This document shows positions 25,737 to 34,802 of a DNA stretch of 64,000 nt, one piece after another. The DNA is from Haematospirillum jordaniae. Lineage in GTDB: Bacteria > Pseudomonadota > Alphaproteobacteria > Rhodospirillales > Rhodospirillaceae. The translations under genes were made by a program, and so were the position numbers. Within the stretch, counting starts at the first letter, position 1; every line of letters starts with the position of its first letter. The notes under the pieces were generated by a model. It worked only from the letters and a program-made list of their open reading frames with translations, was not told the DNA's origin and ran no database searches. The DNA lies in contig NZ_CP014525.1 of NCBI RefSeq assembly GCF_001611975.1, forward strand, positions 62,001 to 126,000, given 5' to 3'.

Positions 25737-27995
25737 TTACATGGCGCCGTGGAAAGTGCGGTTGATCACATCAAGCTGCTGTTCACGGGTCAGCTTGACG
25801 AAGTTCACCGCATAGCCCGACACACGAACGGTCAGCTGTGGGTACAGCTCGGGATGTTCCATGGCCTCGATCAGCGTATCGCGATTGAAGACGTTGACGT
25901 TGACATGGAAACCACCTGCTTCCGCAAAACCATCCAAGCAGCCGGCCAGGTTGGCGGCCCGCTCGTCCGGAGTACGACCAAGGGCATCAGGCGTTGCCGA
26001 AGCCGTCCAGCTGATGCCGTCCAGAGCAGCGTCATATGGCAGCTTGGCAACCGAAGCGCCCGCAGCCACAAAGCCCTTGGTATCGCGCCCGTTCATCGGG
26101 TTGGCACCCGGGGCAAATGGCTCGCCGGAACGACGCCCGCACGGGGTATTCCCGGTTTTCTTGCCGTACACCACGTTGGACGTGATGGTCAGCACAGACT
26201 GTGTCGGCATGGCATTGCGGTAGAAGACCGGCTGGGCAGCCACCTTCTTCATGAAGGTTTCCGTCAGCCAAATCGCAATGCTGTCAACACGGTCGTCGTT
26301 ATTGCCATACGCCGGGTAGTCACCCTCGATCCGATAGTCAACCGCCAGCCCACGTTCATCACGAACAACATGGACCTTGGCATGGCGAATTGCGGAGAGA
26401 GAGTCCGCCGCAACAGACAGACCGGCAATACCGCAGGCCATGGTCCGCAGGATATCACGGTCATGCAGGGCCATCTCGATCCGCTCGTAGGAATAGCGGT
26501 CGTGCATGTAGTGAATGCAGTTCAGAGCCTTGACATACGTCACAGCCAGCCAGTCCATGGTCTTGTCGAAACGTTCCATGACTTCGTCATAGTCAAGGAC
26601 ATCGGCCGTGATCGGCTCCATGCCCGGGGCTACAGTCTGGCCGGTCTTTTCGTCAACACCACCGTTGATCGCGTACAGCAGGGCCTTGGCAAGGTTGGCA
26701 CGCGCACCAAAGAACTGCATCTGCTTTCCAATGCGCATGGCAGAGACACAGCAGGCAATGCCATAGTCATCGCCCCACTTCGGACGCATCAGGTCATCGT
26801 TCTCGTACTGGATGGCGCTGGTGTCTGCTGAAACCTTGGCGCAAAACAGCTTGAACCCTTCGGGCAGGCTGGTGGACCACAGGACCGTCAGGTTAGGCTC
26901 CGGAGCCGGACCCAGGTTGTACAGGGTATTCAGGAAACGGAAGCTGTTGCGGGTGACCAAGGGACGCCCGTCTTCGGCCATGCCACCAACGCATTCTGTC
27001 ACCCATGTCGGGTCACCGGAGAACAGCTGGTCATATTCTGGCGTACGCAGAAAGCGGACAATACGCAGCTTGATCACCAGATCGTCGATCATCTCCTGGG
27101 CCTGCTCTTCGGTCAGGGCACCGGCTTCGATATCGCGCTGAATGAAAATATCGAGGAACGAGGACACACGGCCGAAGGACATGGCCGCACCGTTCTGTTC
27201 CTTCACAGCAGCCAGATAGGCCATATAGGTCCACTGGATGGCTTCACGGGCATTGGCTGCCGGACGGCTGACATCAAAGCCATAGCGGGCTGCCATCTCC
27301 TGGAGCTCGCCAAGGGCACGCCACTGTTCGCTCAGCTCTTCGCGCAGGCGCAGCACGTCCTCGGTAAAGCTGTGGTTATCCAGCTCATGGAACTCACGCT
27401 GCTTGTCCTGGCGCAGGAAATCGACGCCGTACAGGGCAACACGACGATAGTCACCGATAATGCGGCCACGACCATAGGCATCGGGAAGGCCCGTGATCAC
27501 ACCGCTCTTGCGGGCAGCCAGAATATCGGGGGTGTAGGTATCGAACACGCCCTGGTTATGCGATTTGCGGTACTTGCCCCAAATCTCCTGGACAGCCGGA
27601 TCAATTTTGAAACCATAGGCCTCAAGACCGCTCTCGACCATACGCAGACCCCCGTTGGGCATGATAGCCCGCTTCAGGGGGGCATCGGTCTGCAACCCGA
27701 CAATGATCTCGTTGTCCTTGTCGATGTAGCCAGGGTCATGGGCTAGGATGGAAGACGGACGGTCCGCAGAAACGTCCAGCACGCCCTTTTCGCGCTCAAG
27801 CTTCAGCAGTTCACCAAGCTTGTCCCACAATGCCTTGGTCCGTTCTGTCGCACCGGCCAGAAAGCTGTCATCGCCTTCATAGGGGGTGACGTTACGCAGG
27901 ATAAAGTCGCGCACATCGACCTTTTTCTGCCACTCACCATCCCGGAAACCGGACCAGCACAGGGCAAAGGCATCGTTTTTGGATTGAACACTCAT
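25737..27995 (-). CDS. pflB: Pyruvate formate-lyase (formate C-acetyltransferase)
   Basis: A 752-residue glycyl radical enzyme that splits pyruvate with CoA into acetyl-CoA and formate under anaerobic conditions. The catalytic pair Cys415-Cys416 is seen in [12 protein letters not shown]. The glycyl radical residue is Gly727 in RVSGYAVNF. Length and motif positions match Escherichia coli PflB (760). AGGAGAG precedes the ATG at 27995; an upstream in-frame codon at 28031 is rejected. Only 57 bases separate it from the CstA-family gene, so it is likely transcribed with it. The neighbours pflA, ackA and pta complete the pathway to acetate and formate. No formate dehydrogenase or formate channel is encoded in the window. 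Confidence 0.97.
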   Translation of the reverse strand: MSVQSKNDAFALCWSGFRDGEWQKKVDVRDFILRNVTPYEGDDSFLAGATERTKALWDKLGELLKLEREKGVLDVSADRPSSILAHDPGYIDKDNEIIVGLQTDAPLKRAIMPNGGLRMVESGLEAYGFKIDPAVQEIWGKYRKSHNQGVFDTYTPDILAARKSGVITGLPDAYGRGRIIGDYRRVALYGVDFLRQDKQREFHELDNHSFTEDVLRLREELSEQWRALGELQEMAARYGFDVSRPAANAREAIQWTYMAYLAAVKEQNGAAMSFGRVSSFLDIFIQRDIEAGALTEEQAQEMIDDLVIKLRIVRFLRTPEYDQLFSGDPTWVTECVGGMAEDGRPLVTRNSFRFLNTLYNLGPAPEPNLTVLWSTSLPEGFKLFCAKVSADTSAIQYENDDLMRPKWGDDYGIACCVSAMRIGKQMQFFGARANLAKALLYAINGGVDEKTGQTVAPGMEPITADVLDYDEVMERFDKTMDWLAVTYVKALNCIHYMHDRYSYERIEMALHDRDILRTMACGIAGLSVAADSLSAIRHAKVHVVRDERGLAVDYRIEGDYPAYGNNDDRVDSIAIWLTETFMKKVAAQPVFYRNAMPTQSVLTITSNVVYGKKTGNTPCGRRSGEPFAPGANPMNGRDTKGFVAAGASVAKLPYDAALDGISWTASATPDALGRTPDERAANLAGCLDGFAEAGGFHVNVNVFNRDTLIEAMEHPELYPQLTVRVSGYAVNFVKLTREQQLDVINRTFHGAM

Positions 27996-28015
27996 TACTC
28001 TCTCCTTTGGAGCAG

Positions 28016-28044
28016 CCCGGACAGCCAACACAAGACTGCCCGGG
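28016..28044 (-). repeat. Intercistronic hairpin between the cstA-like gene and pflB
   Basis: CCCGGACAG at 28016-28024 and CTGCCCGGG at 28036-28044 pair with one wobble. It lies just upstream of the pflB ribosome binding site and lacks a T-run, so processing or stability control is more likely than termination. Confidence 0.5.
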
Positions 28045-28052
28045 TAACCGGT

Positions 28053-29856
28053 CTATTCGGCCGCAGCGGGTCCGAATGCCGGGGCTTTTGCAGCCCGCAG
28101 CATTTCAGCCCACTTGCGAATGGCCGAAATCAGGATCACGACCCCAAGTCCCATCATGATAAGCGAGAGACCTGCATTGAACGGGCTGTAACCCCGTGCC
28201 GTTTCATTCAGATAAACATTCTCTATCATCCAGAAAGCAGCATAGTTGACGGTGACAAACAGGTACGCCAAAGGCACCAAGCAGGTCAGCACATAGATGC
28301 GCTTCTGCGAGAGCCTCAGGATAATGGTTGCACCGATAATCAGACCCACGGTGGCCATCAGCTGGTTGGACACCCCGAATAGGGCCCAAACCGAGTTGAT
28401 ATCACCGGAGTTAAGAAGGTATCCCCAGGCCAGGCAGGCCAAGGCACTAGCACCAATGGCACCCGGAGCCCAGTCGATCCGCTTCAGGGGTGCCCACAAG
28501 CTGCCGCCGAAATCCTGGATCAGGTAACGGGCAACACGGGTCCCGGAATCAACCGCCGTAAGGATAAAGACGGCCTCGAACATGATCACGAATTGGAAGA
28601 AATACGACGACAGGGCCGAGAACCAGGGAATTTTCGTGAAGATGTACGTCATGCCAACGGCCAAGGTCACCGCACCGCCGGTACGCCCGGCCAGATCGAT
28701 GCCAATAGCCTCGGACAAGCGCGGCAGTTCGACCACATCCATGCCCAGCGCCGCGAACACTTCCGGCTTTGCATTAATCGCGAAATAATCCGCCACAGGC
28801 AGGGAAGTTGCAGCAACCAGAGCCATAACCGCAACCAAGCACTCCACCAGCATGGCCCCAAAAGCGACCGGACGAATATCAGACCACTTGTCCACCAGCT
28901 TCGGCGTTGTTCCTGATCCGATGAAGGCATGGAAACCAGAGATCGCACCACAGGCAATGGTAATCGAAATAAAGGGCCATACCGGACCGGACAGAACCGG
29001 GCCGCCGCCATGAATAAACTGGGTAAAGGCCGGGAACTGAATCGTCGGGTTGATGAACACAACACCAACAACCAAGGCACCAAACACTCCAATCTTCATG
29101 AAACTGGACAAATAACCGCGTGGAGTCAGCAGCAGCCAGACAGGCAGTGCACTGGCAAAGAATGCATAGATCGGCAGCGACAGGGCAACCGTATCAACAT
29201 GCAGGCTAAGCCATTCACCGACCAGCGTGCCCTGAATATAAGGACCAGCCACCACAGAGGCCAAAATTCCAATCAAGCCCGCCCATGTCGCTGCGCGGGC
29301 ATGCCCCGTAATCCGCTCGAACAGGCCAACAAAGATAGCAATCGGCACCGTCATGGCCACAGCAAACGTCCCCCAAGGGTTCCGTTCCAAGGCATGAACC
29401 ACGACCATCGACAGACCGGACATGGTGATGGTGATAATAAACAGCATGGCCAGACCGGTACACACACCGGCAACGGGACCAAGCTCGGCCTTGGCAATTT
29501 CAGACAGAGATGTTCCGTTATGCTTCATCGAAGCAAAAAGAACGACTGTGTCATGAACGGCACCACCGACAACAACGCCGACCAGAAGCCATACAAAACC
29601 AGGGAAATAACCAAACTGGGCTGCCAGAACCGGACCAACCAAGGGACCAGCAGCGGCAATGGCAGCAAAGTGCTGCCCGGCATTCACCCATTTAACGAGT
29701 CGGCACATAGTTCCTGCCATCGGCAAGCTTGTGAGCCGGCGTGATCTGCGAATCATCTGCGCCCAGAACGTTCTTGACGATAAAAACACCGTAAAAACGA
29801 TAACATATGGCAAGAACACAGATGGCCACGATCACGAAGGTCAGGGCATTTTCCAT
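28053..29856 (-). pseudogene. cstA: CstA/BtsT-family pyruvate or peptide transporter, frameshifted near the N-terminus
   Basis: Carbon-starvation (CstA) family membrane protein. The true start is the ATG at 29856 with GGAG eight bases upstream; it reads MENALTFVIVAICVLAICYR and reaches NYVPTR, then meets TAA. One extra base (A on the plus strand, at 29694 or 29695) causes this. Removing it restores KWVNAGQHFAAIAAAGPLVGP, the exact CstA core, and gives 600 residues with about 14-16 membrane segments. The rest of the gene is intact. CstA-family members import pyruvate (BtsT, CstA) or peptides. The neighbouring LytS/LytTR genes and pflB favour pyruvate. The lesion may be a real null mutation or a sequencing error; the intact remainder suggests it is recent. 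Confidence 0.85.
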
Positions 29857-30043
29857 AGACTTTCTCCGTGACTATGGTTGTTGATGAAACCTTATCTTTT
29901 TTATGGCTTTTTGGGGGCACACAAACAGCAAGCGGCTTGATAAAACTGCCAGCGGCAGAAAAACAGCTGCGAGAGGTTCTGAAAAAACAAGCCCCCTGCC
30001 CCCCGACGGAACACACACAAGCCCACGCCAGGAAAAGACCGGG

Positions 30044-30751
30044 TCATGCTATACCAAGATGCTCTTTGAGCAACCCAAGAAAACGCCGGCTGACCGGCAC
30101 CGTGTGATTACTGCATGTTTCAATCAGCCCCCCCCCTCCATCGCACAGGGCAATATCGCGGATATGATCGGGGTTGATCATATACTGGCGATGGCAACGA
30201 ATAAGCGGTGTGCGTTCCTCCATGGTCCGAAGGGTCAGCTCGGTAAAATGCTCTACACCGTCTGTTGTCATCACATAAACCCCGCCGGGCCTAGAGACAG
30301 CAGCCTCAACCTCCTCAACCTTGAACAAACTGATCCGATGCAGCCCAGAGCAGGGAATCCGCAGCAACGGACGCGTAACGGAGGGCATGGAGCGGTTCTT
30401 GTCACGCAAGGCATCCAGGGTTTTCTGCAACCGTAATTTCTCAATCGGCTTGAGAACATAATCAAAGGCCCGCCCTTCAAAGGCCTGCAAGGCGTAATCC
30501 TCATGGGCTGTCAGGAAGATGATCCGGGGCATACGTTGCGGATCAAGCATAGACAAAAACTCAATACCGCTGATCCGGGGCATCAAAATATCCAAGAAGA
30601 CCGCATCCGGCGAGGTCCGGTTGACAGCAGCTAGGGCATCAACCGCATTGCCGCACTCACCAATGACCTCCACGTCACATTCCTCCAGAAGAAGGTCCTT
30701 CAATGCATCACGCGCCAAAGGTTCATCATCAACAAGCAGAACACGGATCAT
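30044..30751 (-). CDS. LytTR-type response regulator (BtsR/LytR-like)
   Basis: A 235-residue response regulator. The receiver domain has Asp8-Asp9, phospho-acceptor Asp54 in VFLDILMP and the conserved Lys in YVLKPIEK. The C-terminal half is a LytTR DNA-binding domain (TEL TLRTMEERTPLIRCHRQYMIN, ending in a VPVSRRFLGLLKE helix). The length matches Escherichia coli BtsR (239). The ATG at 30751 overlaps the stop of the upstream kinase gene by four bases. BtsR and LytR-type regulators activate pyruvate transporter genes in other bacteria; here the CstA-family gene starts 187 bases downstream and is the first candidate target. Confidence 0.92.
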   Translation of the reverse strand: MIRVLLVDDEPLARDALKDLLLEECDVEVIGECGNAVDALAAVNRTSPDAVFLDILMPRISGIEFLSMLDPQRMPRIIFLTAHEDYALQAFEGRAFDYVLKPIEKLRLQKTLDALRDKNRSMPSVTRPLLRIPCSGLHRISLFKVEEVEAAVSRPGGVYVMTTDGVEHFTELTLRTMEERTPLIRCHRQYMINPDHIRDIALCDGGGGLIETCSNHTVPVSRRFLGLLKEHLGIA

Positions 30752-32430
30752 GCGGCAACACTCCGCTTGCACCCCAAATCCTGCATACTGGACACTGATA
30801 CCGGAAAAGAGAGGGTGGCCCGGGTTAACGTTCCCGGCAGGCATGTCATATCAAGCGCACCACCGCCTCTACCAATTTTCTGCCGTACAAGACCAAGGCC
30901 CATACCCTCCACCACAGCAGAGCCCCCCTCACTGTAAAGCCCGGCGCTATCTTCCACCGCTATAACCAAGCGATCTTCTTCACGGTGTGCCCGAATGCGG
31001 ACAGTGCAGGAATCAAAGCTCTGGGAAACACCATGCTTGATGGCATTCTCCACTAGTGGCTGCAGCACAAAAGAAGGAATACTGTCCTGATACAGGTCAT
31101 CCGGGACGCATATCTCCAGATTCAGACGATCCGCAAAACGTACCTGCTCGATAGCCAGATAGCTGGTCACGTGCTCCAGTTCATCCTCCAAAGAGGCACT
31201 TTGCCACGGACGATCCAGATTACGGCGCAACCATGCCGCAAATTCCTGCATCAGAAGACACGCACGATCAGGATTATGACGAACAACGGCAGCCATTGTA
31301 TTCATGGAATTAAACAGAAAATGAGGGTTGATCTGGGCCCGTACCAACTCTTCCTTGGCTTCCTCAAGCATACGCACCTGCTGCGCACCACGCTCCGCAG
31401 CCCATACCGACAGGAGCAATGCCCCAACCATCTCCGTCAAAGTCACAACGTACGAAGCAAGCGGATGATAATCAGAAACAAAGAACACCAGATGCCCACT
31501 GCATTCTCCTTCCTCATTGCCAAAAGGTATAACCAAAATGGAATCAGACCCCGAACAACGAGCAGGCAACCGCATCTGAAAGGGCTGCGTTAGATCCTTG
31601 CAAGGCGCTATATCGTCAGGACGAAATGAATAGGGCACTTCACCTACACGGGCCAAGACCTGCAGGTCGTCTGTTATGCAAACACCATTAACACCAAGAC
31701 CTTGCCATAGAAGCGTTGCAACCGAAGTCGCACACTTGGAATCAAGGATCGGGAACAGCCCCTGAAGCCTGCCTGCAAGATCCTGCGCCTTGTTCCATGC
31801 GGCAGTCACATCAAAATGGGCAGCACGTAGACGTACTCTGAAGACAGACACAAAGCCAGCAATAGAAACAACCTGCACCAGAAAGGTAAATGCGGCGGCA
31901 AACAGTAAAGACGGTTGATCAGGCCCGATCCGATCTGTTGCCAATAGGATGAGCATATAATGCAGGGACACAGGCAGAAGCGTCGGCAGAGGAATCACGA
32001 ATAAATGGGACAAACAGGGAAAAGAAGCCCGATAACGCATGCACAGGTGGCACACTATTCCAGCCAGAAGCCCGCATACCGCCATTGAAAATGCAGTAAC
32101 GATGTCATAAAGCCCCAGACCATAAAGACACAGGGAGCTAGTCACCGCTACGGCACCTGCCGCAATAAAACCATGCAGAAGGCTGGCTATCACCACGGCG
32201 GCTATGGGTAAAGAGACCCAATGGGGACCAAAACAAGCAGCTTCAAGCCACCCGCACAAAACAGACAGGAACACAGCCCCAAACACAAGCACGGTCTTAT
32301 GTGTCCACAACGGGTATGGCGTGCAGACTGAGGATAAAAGAAAGGTGGCCCCCAAAACCCAAGCCAGCAAAGCATAACCCGAGACCTGTTCCACAAACAC
32401 GATAACCAAAGAAGAAAGATCGGGGAGCAC
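30748..32430 (-). CDS. LytS/BtsS-like sensor histidine kinase
   Basis: A 560-residue membrane kinase. Six or so hydrophobic segments fill the first 200 residues (5TM-LYT type). A GAF-like region follows, with a coiled stretch and a His_kinase domain whose phospho-accepting His370 is in INPHFLFNSMN. The ATPase part has PLVENAIKHGV. The best start is a GTG at 32430 with GGAGG seven bases upstream; a longer frame from a TTG at 32517 has no such site. BtsS binds extracellular pyruvate in Escherichia coli, and LytS responds to pyruvate-related signals in Bacillus; this supports a pyruvate-sensing role as an inference. Two binding-protein genes lie upstream in the same direction. Confidence 0.9.
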   Translation of the reverse strand: MLPDLSSLVIVFVEQVSGYALLAWVLGATFLLSSVCTPYPLWTHKTVLVFGAVFLSVLCGWLEAACFGPHWVSLPIAAVVIASLLHGFIAAGAVAVTSSLCLYGLGLYDIVTAFSMAVCGLLAGIVCHLCMRYRASFPCLSHLFVIPLPTLLPVSLHYMLILLATDRIGPDQPSLLFAAAFTFLVQVVSIAGFVSVFRVRLRAAHFDVTAAWNKAQDLAGRLQGLFPILDSKCATSVATLLWQGLGVNGVCITDDLQVLARVGEVPYSFRPDDIAPCKDLTQPFQMRLPARCSGSDSILVIPFGNEEGECSGHLVFFVSDYHPLASYVVTLTEMVGALLLSVWAAERGAQQVRMLEEAKEELVRAQINPHFLFNSMNTMAAVVRHNPDRACLLMQEFAAWLRRNLDRPWQSASLEDELEHVTSYLAIEQVRFADRLNLEICVPDDLYQDSIPSFVLQPLVENAIKHGVSQSFDSCTVRIRAHREEDRLVIAVEDSAGLYSEGGSAVVEGMGLGLVRQKIGRGGGALDMTCLPGTLTRATLSFPVSVSSMQDLGCKRSVAA

Positions 32431-32539
32431 AGGTGCGCCTCCATAACTTACGCCAAGACCACAAGCCGCAGTATCCCTGCACTCCCGGGCCTGCGCATCC
32501 TGCCCCAATACCCACAAAATAAAACAGGACTTATTTGCA

Positions 32540-32570
32540 GGACTGCCATCTCGATATGAGATGGCAGTCC
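32540..32570 (-). repeat. 13-bp perfect hairpin in the leader of the LytS-like gene
   Basis: GGACTGCCATCTC at 32540-32552 and GAGATGGCAGTCC at 32558-32570 are exact inverted copies with a 5-base loop. It is 110 bases before the GTG start and in an A/T-rich gap. No T-run follows at once, so it could be an operator, a leader structure or a weak terminator for the gene at 32695. Confidence 0.6.
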
Positions 32571-32694
32571 CTCTATCGTCATAATTTCAATATGTTAGAT
32601 CCACAGGGGAGATCAGATGCACCATAAGGAATACATTCAAGATTGATTTACTACGTTATATAAACATGATCTAAGGTAGCCATAATCCCGACTA

Positions 32695-33663
32695 TTAGGG
32701 CAAAATAACCGATCCATCGGGAATCGTGGCCTTGTGCAGGTCCGCCGCTGCTTTTGAAACAATCAGATGGGGCTTGGGCAGAATAACAGGTAGCATAGAT
32801 GCATCCTGTCCTTTGAAAACAGCCAACGCCATTTCAGCGGCTGCGCGCCCAATGTCCTCAGCCCGCGGAGCCCAAGTTGCCAGCCAGCCTTTCCGCACAG
32901 GATCTTCACCGGAAGCAAGAAGTGGAACACGAGCGCCAACTGCCTGATGAATATCAGCAGCCTGTGAAATCAGATAGCTGTCGGTTCCGATAAACAGAGC
33001 ATCCGCACTCAATTCATCGGACGAGATGCTGACCAAGGCACGTTCAAGCGCATCCGTCCCCGGGGCAACCCGGCGTTCTAGGACCTCTACACCGGCTGGT
33101 CCTGCCCAGCCCCGCACCTGATCAGCAAACAAGTTGGCATTGCTCTCCCGCGCATTGAACAGGAGGAATAACCGCTTGATAGGCACTAGACGCGACAAGG
33201 CATCAAGCTGCGCGTTGACAGGAACCCCAATCGTAACGCCTGTCACATTGCCACCAGGAATTTTCATGGAGTGGACAAGGCCAGCACCGACAGGATCAAA
33301 GACATTGACGAAAAGAACCGGCACAGCTCCACGAACAACCTGCACCGTCATCTGACAGGCTGTTGTCCCGAAGCAATAGACAATATCAAACTTTTTGCCC
33401 GCAATATCTTCCTGCAAGGCCCGTATCTTCTCGCCAAGAACAGTCCGATCCTGCTTGGACAAAATCTCGGTATACGTTACCGAGTACCCACCCTCTTCGA
33501 TCTTGGAGCGGAATGACTGTTCAACTGCCGTAACACCACGCCACAGAACCATCAGAACAGTTTTCTGCTCTGCAGCTGCAGCAGAAAAAGACAAGACAGC
33601 GCAGGCCAGACCAAAACAAACAGCAGCCGAGAACCGCAACGGGGTTGAACGGAGAATCATCAT
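32695..33663 (-). CDS. ABC-type substrate-binding protein (orphan)
   Basis: A 322-residue secreted protein. The signal peptide ends near SFSAAAAEQ. The rest matches the ABC transporter substrate-binding family of the TrpX/YtrF-like kind (PF04392), with VPVLFVNVFDPVGAGLV and ADALFIGTDSYLIS. No permease or ATPase gene is nearby. The start overlaps the stop of a paralogous gene by four bases, so the two form an operon and probably arose by duplication. The position upstream of a LytS-like kinase suggests a possible sensing role, which is speculation. The ligand is unknown. Confidence 0.85.
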   Translation of the reverse strand: MMILRSTPLRFSAAVCFGLACAVLSFSAAAAEQKTVLMVLWRGVTAVEQSFRSKIEEGGYSVTYTEILSKQDRTVLGEKIRALQEDIAGKKFDIVYCFGTTACQMTVQVVRGAVPVLFVNVFDPVGAGLVHSMKIPGGNVTGVTIGVPVNAQLDALSRLVPIKRLFLLFNARESNANLFADQVRGWAGPAGVEVLERRVAPGTDALERALVSISSDELSADALFIGTDSYLISQAADIHQAVGARVPLLASGEDPVRKGWLATWAPRAEDIGRAAAEMALAVFKGQDASMLPVILPKPHLIVSKAAADLHKATIPDGSVILP

Positions 33664-34640
33664 GGAACAGCCTTTTCTGTCACGCCCCCCGGACCAGGAG
33701 CACCGGTGGGAAACACGATATTATGCCGCTTGGCAGCCGCTGCATCAAAAAACAACTGCGACTTGGGCATCCGAACCTCCTCAAGCCCCGGGTCCGTCCC
33801 CTTGCTCAACACATCCAAGGTCAGATCTGCGGCCATACGACCGATTTCAGCTTCATCCGGAGCCCAGGCAGCAACCCAGCCGGCCCGTACTAACTCATAA
33901 CGACCTGCCAAAAGGATAATACGTTCCCCCACTGTTTCCGCAATTTCTTGTCCGCGTGATGTCACATAGCTGTCATCAGAGACAAACAATGCATCGGCAG
34001 CAAGTTTCCCGACGAAGAGGTCAGAAATGACTTCATCAAGACTTATACTGCCAGGAACAACACGCCTTTCCTCGACACGAATCCCCTCTTGCTCAGCCCA
34101 GTCCATCACAGAATTACGGGAGAGGATCGAGTTGTATTCACGTGGGTTATAGAGGAACAAGAGACTGTTAAAACGAACAAGGCCACGCAGAACAGAAAGC
34201 TGCTCCCCAACAGCCACTCCTCCTTTCACGCCACCCGTTCCAAGCCCGGGCACGACCATAGAATTGGCAATGCCAGTCCCTACCGGGTCCAAGACATTAG
34301 CAAATATAATAGGAACATCGCCCCGCACAACCTGCCTCGCCACCATGCAAGCCATCGATTCTGAACAGTAAATCAGACGAATCTGCCCACCATCAAATTG
34401 GCTGCGCAGTTTACGCAAACCATCAACCAAACGCCCCCGGTCTTGCTCCGCAGACAGAACCGTAACCCGATGCGGGACTCCGGAATGGTTCATACGGTCC
34501 CGCCATGCGCTCTCAACAGCGGTTTCACCACGCCACAGCAGCATCAGAATATGGTGCTCAGAAGCAAAAGCCCCCCCAAATGCCGGGGCCAGAAGCCAAG
34601 CCGACAGAGCCGCCGCAAGTGTCCGGTGCCACCTGGCCAT
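33660..34640 (-). CDS. ABC-type substrate-binding protein, paralog of the next gene
   Basis: A 326-residue secreted protein with a signal peptide ending near GGAFASEHH. It shares order and motifs with its neighbour: ILMLLWRGETAVE against VLMVLWRGVTAVE, VPIIFANVLDPVGTGI against VPVLFVNVFDPVGAGL, and SDDSYVTSRG against GTDSYLISQA. The family is PF04392. As with its paralog no membrane partner is present. The lower similarity outside these motifs suggests an old duplication with different ligands. The ATG at 34640 is the natural start for the signal peptide. Confidence 0.83.
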   Translation of the reverse strand: MARWHRTLAAALSAWLLAPAFGGAFASEHHILMLLWRGETAVESAWRDRMNHSGVPHRVTVLSAEQDRGRLVDGLRKLRSQFDGGQIRLIYCSESMACMVARQVVRGDVPIIFANVLDPVGTGIANSMVVPGLGTGGVKGGVAVGEQLSVLRGLVRFNSLLFLYNPREYNSILSRNSVMDWAEQEGIRVEERRVVPGSISLDEVISDLFVGKLAADALFVSDDSYVTSRGQEIAETVGERIILLAGRYELVRAGWVAAWAPDEAEIGRMAADLTLDVLSKGTDPGLEEVRMPKSQLFFDAAAAKRHNIVFPTGAPGPGGVTEKAVP

Positions 34641-34802
34641 TACGTCCCGACCGACCCTTTCTCACGGATTCCCACCACTTTCCAACGATAACTGCCATAG
34701 GACAAACTGCCCCGAACTTTTGAGGCAGCCTGTCTGAATGGTGACAGCAGGATACAGAACCAAGGATAGATCAGCCAAGAAGCCCTTGTTCGCAGACAAG
34801 CA

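Noticed and set aside
25749..26831. 360-codon plus-strand frame opposite pflB
   Set aside because: Antisense to a highly conserved gene; its composition mirrors the pflB codons and no motif is seen.
28929..29744. 271-codon plus-strand frame opposite the cstA-like gene
   Set aside because: Gln/Asn/His-rich translation typical of a reversed membrane-protein gene.
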